A DNA stretch of 64,000 nucleotides from an uncultured Flavobacteriales bacterium (GTDB taxonomy: Bacteria; Bacteroidota; Bacteroidia; Flavobacteriales_D; Crocinitomicaceae), in NCBI GenBank assembly GCA_913054135.1, contig CAJXJK010000011.1:1-64000 (forward strand). The letters are read 5' to 3'. Below, in pieces: positions 62,389-64,000 of the stretch. The notes below the pieces were generated by a model that saw only the letters and a program-made list of their open reading frames with translations, made no database searches and was not told the DNA's origin. A program made the translations under genes and the position numbers. Position 1 is the stretch's first letter. Each line of letters starts with the position of its first letter.

Positions 62389-63641
62389 GCTTCGGCAGTT
62401 TTTAAATTGAATTTTTCTTCGGCCATTTCGGCAATGTATTCACCAATAGCTAAAGAGGCAGTTGCTGCCGGAGAAGGCGCATTCAAAACATGAATTGAAT
62501 CATCAGTATGCTCAATTCTAAAATCGTCACGCGTATCTCCGTCTGCACCTAATAAAAGTGCTCTTACTCCTGCTCTACCCGGCTTAATATCATCCATGGT
62601 TAGTGAAGGAACCATTGTTTGAAGCGTTTTCAAAAACAACTTCTTTGAAAAGGCTCTTCTGTATTCATTTATTCCAAACTTCATGTTACCAAAAAAGAGT
62701 TTCCAAGTTCCGGCATACGACAATGCGTTCGCCGTGTCTTTAAAGTTAAAAGCTGTTTTTGTATAGCCTTCTCTTTTGAAAGTAAATACGGCATTAGGTC
62801 CGCACTCAGTCTCTCCGTTTGTCATTCTTGTAAAGTGAACTCCTAAGAATGGAAAATCAGGATTTGGAACTGGGTAAATCAAATTCTTTACTTTATGCTT
62901 TGCTTGCTCAGTAAGTTCATAGTAATCACCTCTAAAGCCAACCACCTTCTCTTTTAATTTTACACCATCTTTCTTAGCCATTCTATCAGCTTGAAGACCA
63001 GCGCAAAATATCATTTTCTTCGTTTTGATAATTTGCTTATCGGTTACAACATGGTGACATCCATCTCCATTTTCAATTCCAATAACGGCCTCTCCCAAAA
63101 TGGTTTTAGAATTAGAACTTGATCCTATAGCAACTTCTGCCATTTTTTTTGTTGCACCTACGAAATCAATTATTCCCGTACAAGGCACCCAAATTCCGCC
63201 AATGCTTTCTACAAAAGGTTCGTGTTCTTTTACTTGTTCACCAGATATTTTTTCGATTCCCTCCGTATTGTTAGCCAATCCATTTTCAAAGATCTTATCC
63301 ATAAATGGTAATTCAGATTCTTTGGTGGCAACAACTACCTTACCGCAAACATCATGATCAACATTATGTTCTTTGGCAAAGGCAACTAATTCATGTCTTC
63401 CTTGAACACAGTTTTTTGCTTTAAGCGAACCTGGTTTATAGTAAAGACCTGAATGAATTACACCAGAGTTGTGGCCGGTTTGATGAGCTGCCAATTCCTT
63501 TTCTTTTTCAATCAATGCGATTTTTAGATCAGGGTTTCTTTTTTGCAATTTGTACAAAGTAGCGGCACCAACGATACCTCCTCCAATAATTGCTACGTCA
63601 AAAATTTCTGAATTTTCCAATTTGCTTACATTTGGGTACAA
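62385..63641 (-). CDS. lhgO: L-2-hydroxyglutarate oxidase
   Basis: An FAD-dependent oxidase or dehydrogenase that converts L-2-hydroxyglutarate to 2-oxoglutarate, cleaning up a side product of central metabolism. The 418 residues begin with the FAD motif AIIGGGIVGAATLYKLQKRNPDLKIALIEKE (in parts). The hallmark phrase HQTGHNSGVIHSGLYYKPGSLKAKNCVQG (in parts) follows. The C-terminus retains GRAGVRALL and the FAD contact HVLNAPSPAATASLAIGEYI. The start is a TTG (63641 or 63620), because no ATG is available before the upstream in-frame stop. Confidence 0.92.
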   Translation of the reverse strand: MYPNVSKLENSEIFDVAIIGGGIVGAATLYKLQKRNPDLKIALIEKEKELAAHQTGHNSGVIHSGLYYKPGSLKAKNCVQGRHELVAFAKEHNVDHDVCGKVVVATKESELPFMDKIFENGLANNTEGIEKISGEQVKEHEPFVESIGGIWVPCTGIIDFVGATKKMAEVAIGSSSNSKTILGEAVIGIENGDGCHHVVTDKQIIKTKKMIFCAGLQADRMAKKDGVKLKEKVVGFRGDYYELTEQAKHKVKNLIYPVPNPDFPFLGVHFTRMTNGETECGPNAVFTFKREGYTKTAFNFKDTANALSYAGTWKLFFGNMKFGINEYRRAFSKKLFLKTLQTMVPSLTMDDIKPGRAGVRALLLGADGDTRDDFRIEHTDDSIHVLNAPSPAATASLAIGEYIAEMAEEKFNLKTAEA

Positions 63642-63660
63642 AATTAATGAAAGCTGAAGT

Positions 63661-64000
63661 TTGAACCCTCAAAGAGAGAAAAAAATACCACACCCATATT
63701 TTGAAAACTTAGATGCTCTTAGATTTTTAGCGGCTTTTTCAGTTTTTTTATTCCACTATTCGGCCGATATGAAAGCTGTTTATCCGATTCTTGAAACGAA
63801 ATGGATATCAAAATTTTTATTATCAGTTGCTGAAAAAGGAGCATTAGGAGTAAATTTCTTCTTTGTTTTATCTGGTTTTTTGATCACCTATCTGATTTTG
63901 AATGAGGTTAAAAGCACAGGCCAATTTTCTTTACGTAAGTTTTTAATTAGAAGAACGCTAAGAATTTGGCCACTCTACTTCATTATTGTTCTCATTGGTT
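63661..64000 (+). CDS. Acyltransferase-3 (OafA-like) family protein, 5' part
   Basis: A partial gene cut by the window end (113 codons visible). The phrase YFENLDALRFLAAFSVFLFHYS is the characteristic start of acyltransferase-3 proteins, with the conserved LDxLR, the R/H pair and helix 1. GALGVNFFFVLSGFLITYLI gives the second helix and FLIRRTLRIWPLYF the third. Such enzymes transfer acyl groups to sugars of the cell surface. The start is TTG 63661; an in-frame TGA at 63655-63657 precludes earlier starts. LhgO is divergent with 19 bp between the start codons. Confidence 0.85.
   Translation, partial: MNPQREKKIPHPYFENLDALRFLAAFSVFLFHYSADMKAVYPILETKWISKFLLSVAEKGALGVNFFFVLSGFLITYLILNEVKSTGQFSLRKFLIRRTLRIWPLYFIIVLIG

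Noticed and set aside
1-64000. Mobile elements or CRISPR arrays
   Set aside because: No transposase, integrase, terminal repeats or regularly spaced direct repeats were seen; all large frames are housekeeping-like or envelope genes.

Overview
The window is chromosomal DNA from an AT-rich member of the Bacteroidota, most likely a marine flavobacterium of the Cryomorphaceae/Crocinitomicaceae type. This rests on several things: families largely confined to that phylum (DUF4494, DUF5606, DUF4294, DUF5683, DUF4924); a subtilase with a C-terminal type IX secretion sorting domain; a one-chain E1 alpha/beta 2-oxoacid dehydrogenase; matches to the TAnnTTTG -7 promoter element; and few clear Shine-Dalgarno sequences. 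I see no phage, insertion sequence, integrase or CRISPR array. The exact genus is an inference.

Layout. 1-0.4 kb: three minus-strand tRNAs (Arg, partial; Pro; Ser). 0.5-4.2 kb: LacI-type regulator, small membrane protein, methionine aminopeptidase, SucC. 4.4-9.5 kb: two small proteins (one with an EF-hand loop), YdcF/ElyC-like protein, MscS channel, glycosyltransferase, PdxH, DUF4494. 9.5-15.4 kb: a secreted repeat protein, two subtilisin-like proteases and a two-motif CDGSH protein. 15.4-19 kb: DUF5606, an M3 oligoendopeptidase translationally coupled to a barstar-like protein, an overlooked 49-aa ORF and an ECF-type sigma factor. 19.3-32 kb: UvrA, small envelope proteins, ProC, a NAGPA-like lipoprotein, ParA/ParB with DUF5683, and a second glycosyltransferase. 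32-36 kb: SDR, and a membrane FeS / FAD-NAD oxidoreductase pair. 36-42 kb: the most unusual locus. 42-50 kb: LpxL-like acyltransferase, DUF4924/OmpH pair, SiaC-like protein, BadF-type sugar kinase, AcnB. 50-64 kb: thioesterase, lipoprotein, a 40-aa ORF, SDR, E1 fusion, AccC, TamB, TsaD, a lipoprotein, LhgO and the start of an acyltransferase-3.

How the genes work together. Most of the window is housekeeping: TCA and oxoacid metabolism (SucC, AcnB, E1, LhgO), envelope biogenesis (TamB, OmpH, LpxL, glycosyltransferases), DNA maintenance (UvrA, ParAB) and translation (tRNAs, TsaD, Map).

The best candidate for an undescribed system is the two-gene operon at 36155-41955. One 1681-residue polypeptide joins a cation-chloride-cotransporter-like membrane domain, a soluble domain, roughly 580 residues of helical/coiled-coil sequence, a P-loop ATPase with an atypical Walker B, and a probable winged helix. 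It overlaps, through ATGA, a three-helix MscS-like protein. I infer an ATPase-coupled, osmotically tuned ion transport module. Other leads are two unannotated small ORFs (49 and 40 aa), a TamB gene with no canonical start codon for its signal anchor, and a barstar-like gene with no visible nuclease.
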